This document shows, piece by piece, positions 7,917 through 14,981 of a stretch of 29,960 nt of DNA. Source of the stretch: CAZJFH01 sp964545205 (GTDB lineage Bacteria > Pseudomonadota > Alphaproteobacteria > Rhodospirillales > Magnetospirillaceae); the NCBI GenBank assembly GCA_964545205.1, contig CAZJFH010000062.1:1-29960 (forward strand), written 5' to 3'. Within the stretch, counting starts at the first letter, position 1. Every line of letters begins with the position of its first letter. The notes under the pieces were generated by a model. The model saw only the letters and a program-made list of their open reading frames with translations. It made no database searches and was not told the origin of the DNA. The translations under genes were made by a program, and so were the position numbers.

Positions 7917-8411
7917 TCAGTCGTCCAGCCGCAGGACGAAGCGCCGGATGCGGCATCGCTCGCCGGTGTCCTCGACCAGCTTCTCGGTCTCGTCGAGCAA
8001 GGCGTAGCCGGCCTGCAGGAACGCCGCCTGCGAGGCCGGGTTCTCGACCCGGACCTCGGCGAGGACGCGGCGCACGCCGCGCGCCGCCAGCCACGGCCGC
8101 GCCGCGATCAGGGCCCGGCGGCCGATGCCGCGGCCGCGCGCCGCCGGATCGACGTTGATCGACACGTCGACCAGATCGCCCTCGACGCGCTGGAAGCGCA
8201 GGAAGGCGACGCGGCGCCCGGCCTCGACGGCGAACAGTGGCGGCAGCTCGGGATCGGTGAAATAGTCCGCGCGGAACTCGTCGAGGAAGTCGGGCCAGCG
8301 CTTGGGCTCGTGGTGGTAGAACATCGCCAGCGTCTGCGGATCGTTGCGCCAGTCCATGACCAGGCGCGCCTGGTCCGGCTCCGGGCGGCAGGTCTCGAGC
8401 TCCAGCGTCAT
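7917..8411 (-). CDS. GNAT-family N-acetyltransferase (PseH candidate 2)
   Basis: 164 residues, close to the length of PseH. The acetyl-CoA loop is ARGRGIGRRAL in the middle of the protein, followed by AEVRVENPASQAAFLQAGY, a typical GNAT strand-helix pair. The N-terminus (LVMDWRNDPQTLAMFYHH) has the WRN/D element seen in PseH and related amino-sugar acetyltransferases. Its ATG overlaps the TGA of the pseI-like gene (ATGA at 8411-8408), so it is translated directly after the synthase. By length, N-terminal motif and position it is the better candidate for PseH, the 4-amino acetyltransferase, but this is inference. Confidence 0.82.
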   Translation of the reverse strand: MTLELETCRPEPDQARLVMDWRNDPQTLAMFYHHEPKRWPDFLDEFRADYFTDPELPPLFAVEAGRRVAFLRFQRVEGDLVDVSINVDPAARGRGIGRRALIAARPWLAARGVRRVLAEVRVENPASQAAFLQAGYALLDETEKLVEDTGERCRIRRFVLRLDD

Positions 8412-9457
8412 TCGATCATGTCCCAGGCCAGCGGCTCGCCGCGCCGCAGCGCCCGGCGGGCGCGGCGGCCCAGCACCTCGGGCAGATGCTTCGGCGCCAG
8501 GCCGTGGCCGGGGCGGATGCTGCGCACGTTCTCGGCGCTCAGCGGCGCGCCGGCGGCGACGTCGGCGACGACGTAGAGCGAGCGCCGGAACGCCAGCGAG
8601 CCGGACTCTTTGCGGAACGGGCCATAGGCGACGCCGCCGCGCGCGAGATGGGCGGCGCGGCAGTTGCGCACCAGCTCGCCGAGCTGCTCGGGCAGCGACG
8701 AGAAGGCGGAGTCCGGGGTCGGCGGCTCGCGGCTGTCGATGACGTGCTTCTCGACGATGCAGGCGCCCAGCGCCACCGCCACCACCGCCTGGATCGAGTC
8801 GGTGGTGTGGTCGGAATAGCCGACCGGCACGTCGAAGCGCGCCGCCATGTCGGGGATGGTCAGCAGATTGGCCTCGGCGGGATCGGCCGGATAGGCGCTG
8901 TTGCAGCGCAGGAGCGCCAGCTCGCGCACGCCGGCGGCGCGTGCCACGCGCACGATCTCGGCCATTTCCTCGGCGCTGCACAGGCCGGTCGAGACGATCA
9001 CCGGCTTGCCGGTCTCGGCGCAGGCGGCGAGCAGGTCGGGATCGGTGGCCTCGAACGAGGCGATCTTGTAGGCCGGCGCGTCGAGCGCCGCCAGCATGCG
9101 CACGGCGCCGCGGTCGAACGGCGTCGCGAACGGCGTGATGCCGGCCGCGCGCGCCACCGCGAACAGCTCGGGGAACCACTCGTAGGGCGTCTGCGCCTCG
9201 GCGTAGAGCTCGAACAGCCCCCGGCCCGTCCACAGCGACTCGCCGGTGATCACGAAGCCCGGCATGTCGCAGTCGATGGTCATCGACTCCGGGGTATAGG
9301 CCTGCAGCTTGATGGCGTCGGCGCCCTGCGCGGCGGCCATGCGGATGATGCGCCGGGCGCGCTCGATGTCGCCGCCGTGATTGGCCGACAGCTCGGCGAT
9401 GACGTAGGGCGGCTCGCCGGGGCCGATCCGCCGTCCGTCGATGGTGATGTGCTGCAT
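8408..9457 (-). CDS. pseI: Pseudaminic acid synthase (NeuB family, PseI type)
   Basis: 349 residues, full length for the family. The N-terminal TIM barrel starts with YVIAELSANHGG, then GADAIKLQAYTP, the PseI-like stretch LWTGRGLFELYAEAQTP, TPFATPFD, YKIASFE, GYSDHT and VEKHVID followed by DSAFS. The C-terminal SAF/antifreeze-like domain occupies about 285-349. The enzyme condenses phosphoenolpyruvate with a 6-deoxy-diacetamido hexose to give a nine-carbon nonulosonic acid in the cytoplasm. GGAG lies just upstream of ATG 9457, and the gene starts 14 bp after the formyltransferase. NeuB-type sialic or legionaminic acid synthases are the main alternative; the EAQTP and DSAFS features and the presence of pseB/pseC favour PseI. 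Confidence 0.88.
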   Translation of the reverse strand: MQHITIDGRRIGPGEPPYVIAELSANHGGDIERARRIIRMAAAQGADAIKLQAYTPESMTIDCDMPGFVITGESLWTGRGLFELYAEAQTPYEWFPELFAVARAAGITPFATPFDRGAVRMLAALDAPAYKIASFEATDPDLLAACAETGKPVIVSTGLCSAEEMAEIVRVARAAGVRELALLRCNSAYPADPAEANLLTIPDMAARFDVPVGYSDHTTDSIQAVVAVALGACIVEKHVIDSREPPTPDSAFSSLPEQLGELVRNCRAAHLARGGVAYGPFRKESGSLAFRRSLYVVADVAAGAPLSAENVRSIRPGHGLAPKHLPEVLGRRARRALRRGEPLAWDMIE

Positions 9458-9471
9458 CGCTCGCTCCCGCT

Positions 9472-10137
9472 TCAGCCGTACGGATAGACGCGCGCCCGCG
9501 CCACCTTGTCCGCCGGCCAGTCCGACCACACCACCTTGCCGTAGGTGGTCCGTTTCGCGAAGTCCTGCGGGATTCGCGGCGCGGTGCCGGCGCCGATATG
9601 CGGCGCCATCATGCGCAGCAGCGCGCCGCCGAGCCGCATCGCCTCCTCGTACAGCGCGGTGGCGTCGGCGCGGCGCGGATCGAGCAGGCCGCGCAGCTGG
9701 CCGATGATCGGCCCGGTGTCCATGCCGCCGTCGAGCCAGAACAGGGTCACCCCGGTCTCGGGGCGGTCGTGGAGGATGGCGTTGGCGATCGGCACGGCGC
9801 CGGCCCCTTCGGGCAGCAGCGATTCGTGGATGCCGACCACCGGACAGACATCGAGCAGCTCGCGGCGGTAGATCTGCTGCCAGCCCAGCGAGTAGATGAC
9901 GTCGGGCCGCAGCGCCCGCATCTCGGCGACATGGTCGTTGATGTTGCCGTCGACATGGGTGACCGGCACCTTGGCCGCGAAGGGGTAGCGCGCCGCGTCG
10001 ATCATCTCGACGCCTTCCCAGCCCGGCGAGTTCGGGCCGCGGGTGTAGAACATCACGATCTCTTCGCCAGCGTCGTGCAGGACCTGGGCGTTGCGGAACG
10101 TGCTCTCGATGCCGCCGATGACGATGATGCGGGCCAT
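9472..10137 (-). CDS. Formyltransferase-family protein (sugar N-formyltransferase candidate)
   Basis: 221 residues from ATG 10137; a GTG at 10140 is directly in front and both overlap the stop of the deacetylase gene. The fold is that of the formyltetrahydrofolate-dependent transferases: an N-terminal IIVIGG strand, GIHESLLPEG at 102-111, and LFWLDGGMDTGPIIGQ at 133-147, which carry the His (104) and Asp (140) of the catalytic triad. The first triad residue, Asn in the NxH motif of Fmt and PurN, is Gly here (GIH). There is no tRNA-binding C-terminal domain, so it is not Fmt. Coupling to the deacetylase and synthase suggests formylation of an amino group on the nonulosonic acid or a precursor. 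Confidence 0.8.
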   Translation of the reverse strand: MARIIVIGGIESTFRNAQVLHDAGEEIVMFYTRGPNSPGWEGVEMIDAARYPFAAKVPVTHVDGNINDHVAEMRALRPDVIYSLGWQQIYRRELLDVCPVVGIHESLLPEGAGAVPIANAILHDRPETGVTLFWLDGGMDTGPIIGQLRGLLDPRRADATALYEEAMRLGGALLRMMAPHIGAGTAPRIPQDFAKRTTYGKVVWSDWPADKVARARVYPYG

Positions 10138-10856
10138 CACGCGATCCCGATGCTGCGGATGATCTCGAACGCCTCGGCGTATTCCACGCCGACCTCGTTG
10201 CCGCGCTTGCGCGCCAGGTACTCGATCGCCTCGATGCTGCGCGGATGCGGATAGGGCCGGTACTCGCTGGCGTAGTAGCGCAGGGCGCGCTTCTTGAAGT
10301 CGATGGTGCGGCCGACGTCGACATAGGCGTTGGGGCGGAAGGCGCGGTCGCCGTCCTGCCAGGCGCGCTCGGTCGAGGACGGCACCTCGAAGGCGCGGAT
10401 CTCGGCCGGAGCGAATTCCGGCGGATTGGGCCGCGCCGCCATCATCACCGCGTCGAAGGTGCGGGTGTGGTCCCAGTTGTAGTCGCCGGCATGGTGGGTC
10501 AGCACCAGGCGCGGGCGGATCTCGTCGATCTTCGGCCGGATGGCGTGCGACAGGTCCATGCGGCTGACGGTGTCGAAGCGGTTGTCGGGGAAGTCGAGCG
10601 CGGTGACCGAGGCGAAGCCCAGCACGTCGGCGGCGCGGCGCATCTCGGCGGCGCGCCCGGCCTCCTGGGCGGCCAGTCCGGGATCGGCCGCGGGATCGGC
10701 CGAACGGCCGGCGACGCCCTTCGACATCACCAGCAGGTGCCCGCGCCAGCCGCGCGCGACCAGCAGGCGCACCGTGGCGCCGCAGCCCAGCACCTCGTCG
10801 TCGGGATGGGCGACGACGACCAGGAACGCCGGCGCGGCATGCTGTTCGTTGGTCAT
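10137..10856 (-). CDS. PIG-L/LmbE-family deacetylase
   Basis: 239 residues. AHPDDE at 16-21 holds the zinc ligands and catalytic Asp of the PIG-L family, and HHAGDYNWDH at 121-130 supplies the further His ligand region. Members remove N-acetyl groups from GlcNAc-type sugars. It is the first gene of the minus-strand operon, starting at an ATG reading away from pseB, and its stop overlaps the formyltransferase start (GTGATG at 10140-10135). The order suggests that an N-acetyl is removed and the free amine is then formylated or otherwise acylated. The substrate is not known; no signal peptide is seen, so it should act in the cytoplasm. Confidence 0.86.
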   Translation of the reverse strand: MTNEQHAAPAFLVVVAHPDDEVLGCGATVRLLVARGWRGHLLVMSKGVAGRSADPAADPGLAAQEAGRAAEMRRAADVLGFASVTALDFPDNRFDTVSRMDLSHAIRPKIDEIRPRLVLTHHAGDYNWDHTRTFDAVMMAARPNPPEFAPAEIRAFEVPSSTERAWQDGDRAFRPNAYVDVGRTIDFKKRALRYYASEYRPYPHPRSIEAIEYLARKRGNEVGVEYAEAFEIIRSIGIA

Positions 10857-11019
10857 CGAAGTGGTCTCGTCCTGGATTGCCGAAGAGACTTGTAGCAGCT
10901 CGACGCCGACAGTTCTAGTCGGCGCTCCGGACGCAATGTATTCGACAATGATTTACGAAATTTAAATCCCTGCCGCCGAATGATGAGCTCGCCTGGCAAA
11001 GGAACCAAGGGGACCGACT
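10857..11019. promoter_or_regulatory. Divergent promoter region between deacetylase operon and pseB operon
   Basis: This 163-bp gap separates two operons reading outward. It contains the most AT-rich patch of the sugar locus, at 10935-10967, including the perfect palindrome ATTTAAAT at 10960-10967. The patch is the probable site of promoters for one or both directions. No convincing -35/-10 pair, sigma-54 promoter or CtrA box with seven-base spacing could be fixed; TTTA (10952) and TTAA (10962) are only six bases apart. Confidence 0.5.
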
Positions 11020-12048
11020 GTGACGACCGCACCGAAATCGCGCTTTCACGACGCTCTGACCAATCTCGACGGTCGCTCGATCCTCGTCACCGGCGGCACC
11101 GGTTCCTTCGGCCGCAAGTTCATCCGCACCGTGCTGGATCGCTACAGCCCGCGCCGCGTCGTCGTGTTCTCGCGCGACGAGCTCAAGCAGTACGAGATGC
11201 AGCAGGAGCTCAATCCCCAGGAGCACCGCGCGCTGCGCTACTTCATCGGCGACGTGCGCGACCGCAACCGGCTGGAGATGGCGATGCGCGGCGTCGACAT
11301 CGTCATCCACGCGGCGGCGCTCAAGCACGTGCCGGTCGCCGAGTACAACCCGACCGAATGCATCCACACCAACGTGCTCGGGGCCGAGAACGTCATCCAG
11401 GCGGCGATCAACAGCAACGTCCGCCAGGTGATCGCGCTGTCGACGGACAAGGCGGTCAACCCGATCAACCTCTACGGCGCCAGCAAGCTGGCCTCGGACA
11501 AGATCTTCGTCGCCGCCAACAACCTGGCCGGCGGCACCGGCACCCGCTTCGCGGTGGTGCGCTACGGCAACGTGGTCGGCTCGCGCGGCAGCGTGGTGCC
11601 GTTCTTCCAGAAGCTGGTGCGCGAGGGCGCCGACTTCCTGCCGGTCACCGATCCGCGCATGACCCGCTTCTGGATCACCCTGCAGGAGGGCGTCGACTTC
11701 GTGCTGTCCTGCCTGGCGCACATGGACGGCGGGGAGGTGTTCGTGCCCAAGATCCCCAGCATGCGCATCCCCGACCTCGCCACCGCGCTGGCGCCGGAGA
11801 CGCCGCAGCGGGTGATCGGCATCCGTCCCGGCGAGAAGCTGCACGAGGCGATGATCTCCGAGGGCGACGCGCGCACGACCTACGAGCTGGCCGACCGCTA
11901 CGTCATCGAGCCGTCCTTCGCCTTCTGGAACAAGCAGCCGGCCGACGCCGACGCCCGCAAGGTCGCCGAGGACTTCGTCTACGCCAGCGACACCAACACC
12001 GACTGGCTGTCGGTCGAGGCGCTGCAGAAGATCGTCGCATCGGCCTGA
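11020..12048 (+). CDS. pseB: UDP-N-acetylglucosamine 4,6-dehydratase (inverting), PseB/FlmA
   Basis: 342 residues. The GTG start at 11020 is preceded by AAGGGG at 11007-11012. The short-chain dehydrogenase fold is clear: GGTGSFG at 25-31 binds NADP. STDKA at 141-145 with Asp143 and Lys144, and Tyr152 in YGASK, are the catalytic residues of the FlaA1/PseB dehydratases. The enzyme carries out the first step of pseudaminate synthesis, converting UDP-GlcNAc to the 4-keto-6-deoxy-L-arabino sugar with inversion at C5. Length matches the family (about 330-345). Its stop overlaps the start of pseC (TGATG at 12046-12050), so the two are translationally coupled, as expected for consecutive steps. Confidence 0.93.
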   Translation: MTTAPKSRFHDALTNLDGRSILVTGGTGSFGRKFIRTVLDRYSPRRVVVFSRDELKQYEMQQELNPQEHRALRYFIGDVRDRNRLEMAMRGVDIVIHAAALKHVPVAEYNPTECIHTNVLGAENVIQAAINSNVRQVIALSTDKAVNPINLYGASKLASDKIFVAANNLAGGTGTRFAVVRYGNVVGSRGSVVPFFQKLVREGADFLPVTDPRMTRFWITLQEGVDFVLSCLAHMDGGEVFVPKIPSMRIPDLATALAPETPQRVIGIRPGEKLHEAMISEGDARTTYELADRYVIEPSFAFWNKQPADADARKVAEDFVYASDTNTDWLSVEALQKIVASA

Positions 12049-13229
12049 TGGTCCCGTTCCTGCCCTACGGCCGCCAGACGATAGAGGATGACGACGTCGA
12101 AGCCGTCGCCGCCGTCCTGCGCGGCGACTGGCTGACCACCGGCCCGGCGCTGGCCGGCTTCGAGGCCGCGCTGTGCGCCGCCGCCGGCGCCCGCCACGCG
12201 GTCGCCTGCGCCAACGGCACCGCCGGCCTGCACCTGGCGGCGCTGGCCCTCGGCCTCGGCCCCGACGACAGCGTGATCGTGCCGAGCGTCACCTTCCTCG
12301 CCACCGCCAACGCGGCCCGCTATGTCGGCGCCGAGGTCGCCTTCGCCGACGTCGACCCCGACACCGCGCTGATCGACGTCGCGCATGTCCGTCGCATCCT
12401 GGCCTCGCCGGAGGGCCGGCGGGTGCGCGCGATCTTCCCCGTCCACATGGCCGGGCAGCCCGCGGCGCTGGCCGAGCTTCGCGCGCTGGCCGACCAGCAC
12501 GGCCTGGCGGTGGTCGACGACGCCTGCCATGCGCTGGGCACCCGCCGGGACGACGGCGGCACGGTCGGCGACGGCCGCTTCGCCGAGATGACCGTGCTGT
12601 CGTTCCATCCGGTCAAGACCGTGACCACCGGCGAGGGCGGCGCCGTGCTGACGCCCGACCCCGCGCTGCACGCCAGGCTGTGCCGGTTGCGCAGCCACGG
12701 CATGGTGCGCGAGAGCTTCGAGCATCCGAACCTCGCGTTCGCCGCCGACGGGCAGCCGAACCCCTGGTACTACGAGATGCCGGAACCGGGCTTCAACTAC
12801 CGCCTCGACGACATCGCCTGCGCGCTGGGCATCAGCCAGCTCCGCAAGCTCGACCGGTTCGTCGCCCGCCGCGCCGAGCTCGTCGCCCGCTACGACGAAC
12901 TGCTGGCGCCGCTGGCGCCGCGGCTGCGGCCGCTGGGCCGCGTCGGCGGCTGCCGGCCCGGCTGGCACCTCTACGTGGCGCTGATCGATTTCGACGCCGT
13001 CGGCCGCGACCGCGCGGCGGTGATGAACGCGCTGCGCGATCGCGGCGTCGGCACCCAGGTCCATTATCTGCCGGTGCACCTGCAGCCCTACTACCGCCGC
13101 CGCTACGGCGAGCGGCACCTGCCGGGCGCCTGGGAATACTACCGTCGCTGCCTCAGCCTGCCGCTGCACCCGTCGATGACCGACGACGACGTCGCGCGGG
13201 TGGCGGCGGCCTTGTCCGACGTGCTGTGA
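12048..13229 (+). CDS. pseC: UDP-4-amino-4,6-dideoxy-N-acetyl-altrosamine transaminase, PseC/FlmB
   Basis: 393 residues, normal for PseC. It starts with FLPYGRQTIEDDDVEAV, a typical PseC beginning. VDDACHALG at 156-164 gives the PLP-binding Asp (158) and the following His. SFHPVKTVTTGEGG at 185-198 gives the Schiff-base Lys (190). It aminates C4 of the PseB product using glutamate. It directly follows pseB with a one-base overlap and is followed after 11 bp by the second SpsF-like gene, forming a three-gene operon. It differs clearly from the other aminotransferase in the window (1937-3235). Confidence 0.93.
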   Translation: MVPFLPYGRQTIEDDDVEAVAAVLRGDWLTTGPALAGFEAALCAAAGARHAVACANGTAGLHLAALALGLGPDDSVIVPSVTFLATANAARYVGAEVAFADVDPDTALIDVAHVRRILASPEGRRVRAIFPVHMAGQPAALAELRALADQHGLAVVDDACHALGTRRDDGGTVGDGRFAEMTVLSFHPVKTVTTGEGGAVLTPDPALHARLCRLRSHGMVRESFEHPNLAFAADGQPNPWYYEMPEPGFNYRLDDIACALGISQLRKLDRFVARRAELVARYDELLAPLAPRLRPLGRVGGCRPGWHLYVALIDFDAVGRDRAAVMNALRDRGVGTQVHYLPVHLQPYYRRRYGERHLPGAWEYYRRCLSLPLHPSMTDDDVARVAAALSDVL

Positions 13230-13240
13230 GGGACCGGGGC

Positions 13241-13963
13241 ATGGCCAGGACCGCCGTCATCGTCCAGGCGCGGATGAGTTCGAGCCGCCTGCCCGGCAAG
13301 GTGATGATGGACCTGGCCGGCGAAACGGTGCTGTCGCACGTGGTGCGCCGCTGCCGCGCCATCGCCGGCGCCGACGCGGTGGTCGTCGCGACCGGCGACG
13401 GCGCCGACGACGACGTCATCGCCGCCGCGGCGCCGCGGCTGGGCGCTGCGGTGTATCGCGGCTCGGTGCCGGACGTGCTCGCCCGCTATGCCGGCGCCGC
13501 GCGCATGGTCGGCGCCGAAGTGGTGATGCGCGTGACCAGCGACTGCCCGCTGATCGATCCCGAGGTCTGCGGCGCGGTCCTGACCCTGCGCGAGGCCGAG
13601 AACGCCGACTACGCCTGCAACAACATGCCGCCGGAATGGCCGCACGGCCTCGACTGCGAGGCCTTTCCCGCCGCCCGGCTGTTCGAGGCGGAAGCCCAGG
13701 CGCGCCAGCCCGACGAGCGCGAGCACGTCACGCCCTGGCTGCGGCGCCATCCCGACCTGAGGCGCGCCAGCCTGCGCGGCCGCGGCCTGCCGCACTACCG
13801 GCTGACCCTGGACTATCCCGAGGACCTGGCGATGTTCCGGGCCCTGTTCGCGCTGCTGCCCGGCGCGCCGGCCCTGCCCGGCATCGACGCGGTGGTCGCG
13901 GTGCTGCGCGCCCATCCCGAGATCGCCGCGCTGAACGCCATGCACGCGCAGCCGCGCGGCTGA
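13241..13963 (+). CDS. SpsF-like nucleotidyltransferase (copy 2; PseF candidate)
   Basis: 240 residues. IVQARMSSSRLPGKVM (7-22) is the SpsF/COG1861 signature, RVTSDCPLIDPEV (97-109) carries the metal-binding Asp, and LTLDYPEDL lies near the C-terminus. It probably activates the finished nonulosonic acid as the CMP sugar, because it is the third gene of the pseB-pseC operon. In many alphaproteobacteria an enzyme of this branch stands where PseF would be expected. Its paralogue at 4297-5067 has the same layout but RVWGDCP in place of RVTSDCP. The assignment of CMP-pseudaminate synthesis to this copy rests on position only. Confidence 0.8.
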   Translation: MARTAVIVQARMSSSRLPGKVMMDLAGETVLSHVVRRCRAIAGADAVVVATGDGADDDVIAAAAPRLGAAVYRGSVPDVLARYAGAARMVGAEVVMRVTSDCPLIDPEVCGAVLTLREAENADYACNNMPPEWPHGLDCEAFPAARLFEAEAQARQPDEREHVTPWLRRHPDLRRASLRGRGLPHYRLTLDYPEDLAMFRALFALLPGAPALPGIDAVVAVLRAHPEIAALNAMHAQPRG

Positions 13964-13984
13964 CGCGGACCGCCGCCACCCATC

Positions 13985-14078
13985 GGCGTCATGCCCGCGA
14001 AAGCGGGCATCCATTCCTGTGGCATTTCAATAGATCGAGGCGTCTCAGGGTCGGGCTCCCGGTTCCGCGGGAGCGACG
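13985..14078 (+). repeat. 94-bp double-hairpin dispersed repeat, copy 1
   Basis: A 94-bp element that recurs at 23961-24054 with the same length and only scattered differences. It has an outer hairpin ATGCCCGC-GAAA-GCGGGCAT (13989-14010 region), a conserved middle (CCATTCCTGTGGCATTTCAA), and a second hairpin around CTCCCGG/CCGCGGGAG near its end. It lies in the 135-bp tail-to-tail gap between the pseB operon and flaF. Confidence 0.75.
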
Positions 14079-14092
14079 CAAGGGCGTCGTTT
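14074..14092 (+). terminator. Weak candidate intrinsic terminator after pseB operon
   Basis: CGACGC (14074-14079), four-base loop, GCGTCG (14084-14089), then TTT. The stem is perfect but short and the T run is only three bases. It overlaps the end of the 94-bp repeat, whose own hairpins may do the same job for both convergent operons. Confidence 0.3.
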
Positions 14093-14098
14093 CGACCG

Positions 14099-14461
14099 TC
14101 ACGGATTGCCGCTGAGGCCCTCGGCGAGATTGAGGCTGATGTCGACGATCGGCTCGAGGTCCTTGGCGTCCTCGGTGACCAGCGCCTGGGTCAGGGTCTT
14201 GTCGACGAAGAAGCTGAGGCTGATCAGGTTGGCGCGCAGCTGGTTGGGCAGCGGACAGGAGTGCGAGAACAGGTCCATCTGCACCAGGCTCCAGAATTCC
14301 TTGGTGAGGTTCCAGGCCTCGACGAAGGCTTCGGGATCGTCGGAACGCTCCATGGCGCGACGGATCAGGTAGGCCGATTTCTTCAGCACCAGCGCCTCGG
14401 CTTCCCGCGTGGTGAGTCCCGCTTTCTGGGCCTGCTTGTAGGCTTGGGTCTGGTTGTACAT
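14099..14461 (-). CDS. flaF: Flagellar biosynthesis regulator FlaF
   Basis: 120 residues, full length for FlaF. The N-terminal MYNQTQAYKQAQKAGLTTRE and the middle part with FVEAWNLTKEFW and ANLISLSFFVD match the alphaproteobacterial FlaF family. FlaF is a small cytoplasmic protein needed for flagellin synthesis and secretion, working opposite FlbT in tuning flagellin output. It is the last gene of the flgN-flgK-flgL-flbT-flaF run, 21 bp after flbT. Its position next to the flagellin glycosylation locus fits joint handling of flagellin. No flagellin gene is inside the window. Confidence 0.92.
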   Translation of the reverse strand: MYNQTQAYKQAQKAGLTTREAEALVLKKSAYLIRRAMERSDDPEAFVEAWNLTKEFWSLVQMDLFSHSCPLPNQLRANLISLSFFVDKTLTQALVTEDAKDLEPIVDISLNLAEGLSGNP

Positions 14462-14482
14462 GTCAGCCTCGCAGCAAGAAAA

Positions 14483-14902
14483 TCACGACCCGGGCGCCGA
14501 TCCGGCCATCAGATCGGCCTCGAAGGCGACGATCTGCCTGGCGATCTTCAGCGCGCGATAACAGTCCCCGTCGTTGACGGCGATGCCGGCGTCCACGGCA
14601 TCGACGAGGCGATCCGGATAGAGCCGGCCGACCAGCGCGATTCGATCGGAAATCAGCCTGAGATGCCGCTCGTCCATGCCGAACATGTAGGCGAGCTGGA
14701 TGGCGAAGTAGAGCTGCTTGGCCGGCGTGTCGGCCTGCTCTTCCTTCAGGATGTCCTTGTGCCGAAGGATCGGCACCTTGTTCTTGACGATGAGCGTCGC
14801 CGCCCCGTCCGACGAGTTCTGGATCACTGCCGAGCCGATGAAAATCATTTCATCGGGCTTCAGCCTGATCTTCAGACCGCCTCCTTGCTTGGATTCACTC
14901 AC
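14483..14902 (-). CDS. flbT: Flagellar biosynthesis repressor FlbT
   Basis: 139 residues from a GTG at 14902 (MSESKQGGGLKIRLKPDE). A second GTG lies one codon earlier, and further upstream only a TTG at 14932 is in frame, so the start must be non-ATG. AGGGGTGG in front can serve as ribosome binding site. LKPDEMIFIGSAVIQN and VPILRHKDILKEE are typical of FlbT, which binds flagellin mRNA and limits its translation until the hook-basal body is complete. It lies 79 bp downstream of flgL and 21 bp upstream of flaF. A small palindrome (ACCGATCGGT) is in the flgL-flbT gap. Confidence 0.9.
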   Translation of the reverse strand: MSESKQGGGLKIRLKPDEMIFIGSAVIQNSSDGAATLIVKNKVPILRHKDILKEEQADTPAKQLYFAIQLAYMFGMDERHLRLISDRIALVGRLYPDRLVDAVDAGIAVNDGDCYRALKIARQIVAFEADLMAGSAPGS

Positions 14903-14981
14903 CACCCACCCCTGACTGGCAGCGCAACGCAATATCCGATTCGTATCACCGATCGGTTAAGGAATCACTACGCCACGTGCG

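Noticed and set aside
10952..10965. CtrA box before pseB (TTTA and TTAA)
   Set aside because: The half-sites are six bases apart instead of seven; treated only as part of an AT-rich promoter patch.
14924..14938. Sigma-54-like GG-N10-GC before flbT (minus strand CGGATATTGCGTTGC)
   Set aside because: The -12 part fits but the -24 part lacks the CAC(G) seen in the three strong promoters, the leader would be only about 12 bases, and no ftr-like palindrome lies upstream.
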